35,000 nucleotides of DNA from Cristatella mucedo (lineage: Eukaryota; Bryozoa; Phylactolaemata; Cristatellidae): positions 440,001 through 475,000 of the forward strand of contig WPIO01000037.1 of assembly GCA_009760855.2 (NCBI GenBank), written 5' to 3'. Position numbers and translations under genes: made by a program. Within the stretch, counting starts at the first letter, position 1; the number at the start of each line of letters is the position of its first letter. The notes below the pieces were generated by a model. That model did not search any database, was not told where the DNA came from, and saw only the letters and a program-made list of their open reading frames with translations. Positions 33,401-35,000 of the stretch are shown one piece after another.

Positions 33401-34640
33401 GGCCACAGTGTGCTGACGTCGATGCGTTGCTAAATTGTGAACCAATGCAGGTCGGAGAGATATTGTATGCCGTGGCATTTGTCTAGTTCAGGATAGAGAA
33501 GCCTTGTAAAAGGTCACAAAGGAAAAGGACACAAGAAGAAAAGGTCAAGGTTAAAATGACAAAGCAATTCCAATAAGCCCAGTGTTGCTTTCTGTTTATA
33601 CAGTGTTGCATGGTTAACAGATTATTGCTTTTTCTTTGTTTTTGATTAAATACCCTTTGTTTTGAATGTTAGCAGCCATCAAACTATACAGGCCTGGTTG
33701 CCAGCCGTTGCTGTGATGCAGGGTCGCATTCTAGAACTATAAGCCACCCTGAAACTGGTTTCTAGACTTAGCTGCCATGCACTTTTAAGTTTTAGAGCAG
33801 CGAGCTCCCCGCCTATCTGTAAGCTACTTTAAGTAGCAGATACGTGTCATCGGCTGCCACGTGGTACCATTTAACTGTCTAAAATGTGCATCTTTAAGCT
33901 TGGTCTTGGAGGCTTACCAAGAAAAGGGGTAAATAAAAAAATGGCAGGTAATCTCACTGCACGGCATCAGTACCTCCTACATAGAACAATAGGTTGACAG
34001 AAGTAGCTAGTTTGTCGGACTACTAGGAGTCGAAATACTCTGCAGTAGGTTTTTATTTTAGTCCTTTAACCAGGCTAGCTAGCCGGAAGGGAGCCCGACG
34101 ACGCTTGGGACTTTAATTAATTGCTAGAGGCAATTTAAGGAGTGGCAGACCTAGATGTGCACAGCTACTCAACGCCGTTCTGTCTGCAGTGACTCAGCCT
34201 GATACTCTCGTCGATGCTGTCATACTGCTCGTGCTGCTCGTGCTGCTGATGTGCAGCTGAGTGCTTGCTCCCTCCTCAAGTGGTTTCTGCCGAGTGCCAG
34301 AGATGATTTGCCGGAGGAGCAGGGGATAGAGACACATTTGACAGGTGGAAACACATTTGCCAAGTACACTCACTGCTGCAACTCCAACTGCTCGTCTCAC
34401 TGGTAACGGTGTGCACTTAGACGGCTGCCCGGAATGTAGTGGTATACACTCAACAAAGGCAAGTGCACCTGCCGATCAGCTTTGGTATTTCAGATGAGAC
34501 CACGTCACGGCAGAGGGCAGACAGCAAGCGGCAGCTCTTACAACTGCTACATCTGCTGGCAGCGCTTATGGCAACGCAAAGTAATGAGCTGAGCAGCAGT
34601 GACCTTTCGTTAAACTACCACACATGCTCCACAGTCGTCT
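33401..34640. other. No gene recognised
   Basis: Short frames without recognisable content. Minor features are CTG-rich text at 34222-34250 (GCTCGTGCTGCTCGTGCTGC) and a purine-rich run near 33515-33550. Confidence 0.4.
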
Positions 34641-35000
34641 GTCTAGTTTCAGCTACATAGCATTGCTAAAATTCGGGCTTGTTTAGATAAGGATACCACG
34701 TCTACGTTGGTCCATGCATTTGTGACATCCCGTCTTGACTTCTGTAACTCACTGCTTGCTGGCCTACCGGCATATGCAATCAGGCGACTACAGCTGGTGC
34801 AAAACTCTGCAGCTAGGCTTGTCTGTCGTGAGCGTCGCTGTTGCCACATCTCACCACTTCTCGCCGACCTGCACTGGCTACCCGGAAACTAGCAGTTTAC
34901 ATATACCTCGTACAAACCTCAAATCCTTTGGAGACCGTGCCTTTAGTTCATCTTCTCCCAAAGCCTGGAACTCACTCCCGACTTGCGTCACGACATCCTC
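34641..35000 (+). mobile_element. CR1/L2-like LINE fragment running off the right edge
   Basis: The frame at 34707-34892 reads MVHAFVTSRLDFCNSLLAGL, then PAYAIRRLQLVQNSAARLVC, then HISPLLADLHWLPG, the classic RT thumb region. It is then joined, after a deletion, to IPRTNLKSFGDRAFSSSSPK and AWNSLPTCVTTSS from 34900 to the end. The latter matches the element at 3216-3330 almost base for base (aacctcaaatcctttggaga ...). It continues past the window. Confidence 0.85.

Overview
This is a eukaryotic, animal-type genomic window, most likely from a (possibly marine) invertebrate. The genes are split by GT-AG introns of about 90 bp to 3 kb. Intergenic and intronic DNA is full of decayed CR1/L2-like LINEs, tRNA-derived SINEs and microsatellites, and CpG is not obviously depleted. 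The protein sequences do not let me name a phylum. I found no prokaryotic operon, CRISPR array, rRNA gene or stand-alone tRNA gene.

Three genes can be assembled exon by exon with consistent splice phases. MED10 (minus strand, 2499-5141, 4 exons, 134 aa) is a Mediator middle-module subunit. ATP5F1B (plus strand, 10286-13915, 9 exons, 522 aa) is the catalytic beta subunit of mitochondrial ATP synthase. A CCDC89-like coiled-coil gene (plus strand, 21354-28730, 6 recognised exons, 333 aa visible) still lacks its first exon; a candidate lies at 17147-17256. The left edge (1-209, plus) carries the Ser-rich C-terminal tail of an unidentified gene, followed by AATAAA at 301.

Layout. 1-310: end of the unknown gene. 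310-2500: convergent intergenic DNA with SINE scraps and a perfect hairpin. 2.5-5.1 kb: MED10, whose second intron holds a LINE 3' end and an ACT repeat. 5.1-10.3 kb: no confirmed gene, a SINE, a GC-rich stretch and a broken hAT/DUF4371 transposase relic (minus). 10.3-13.9 kb: ATP5F1B. 13.9-21.3 kb: repeat-rich, with a SINE, a LINE 3' end and a 2.5-kb broken LINE (plus). 21.3-29.1 kb: CCDC89, whose introns hold tandem repeats, (TA)n runs and two near-identical 230-bp direct repeats, and whose presumed 3' UTR holds a (CAG)15 tract. 30.2-33 kb: a second broken LINE (minus). 34.6 kb to the end: another LINE fragment (plus).

The three genes serve unrelated roles (transcription, oxidative phosphorylation, and a coiled-coil protein known mainly from vertebrate testis) and show no sign of working as one system. 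I see no convincing undescribed system. The most interesting structure is in the repeats: the tRNA-SINE and a LINE family share the same 3' tail, which points to a SINE/LINE mobilisation pair.
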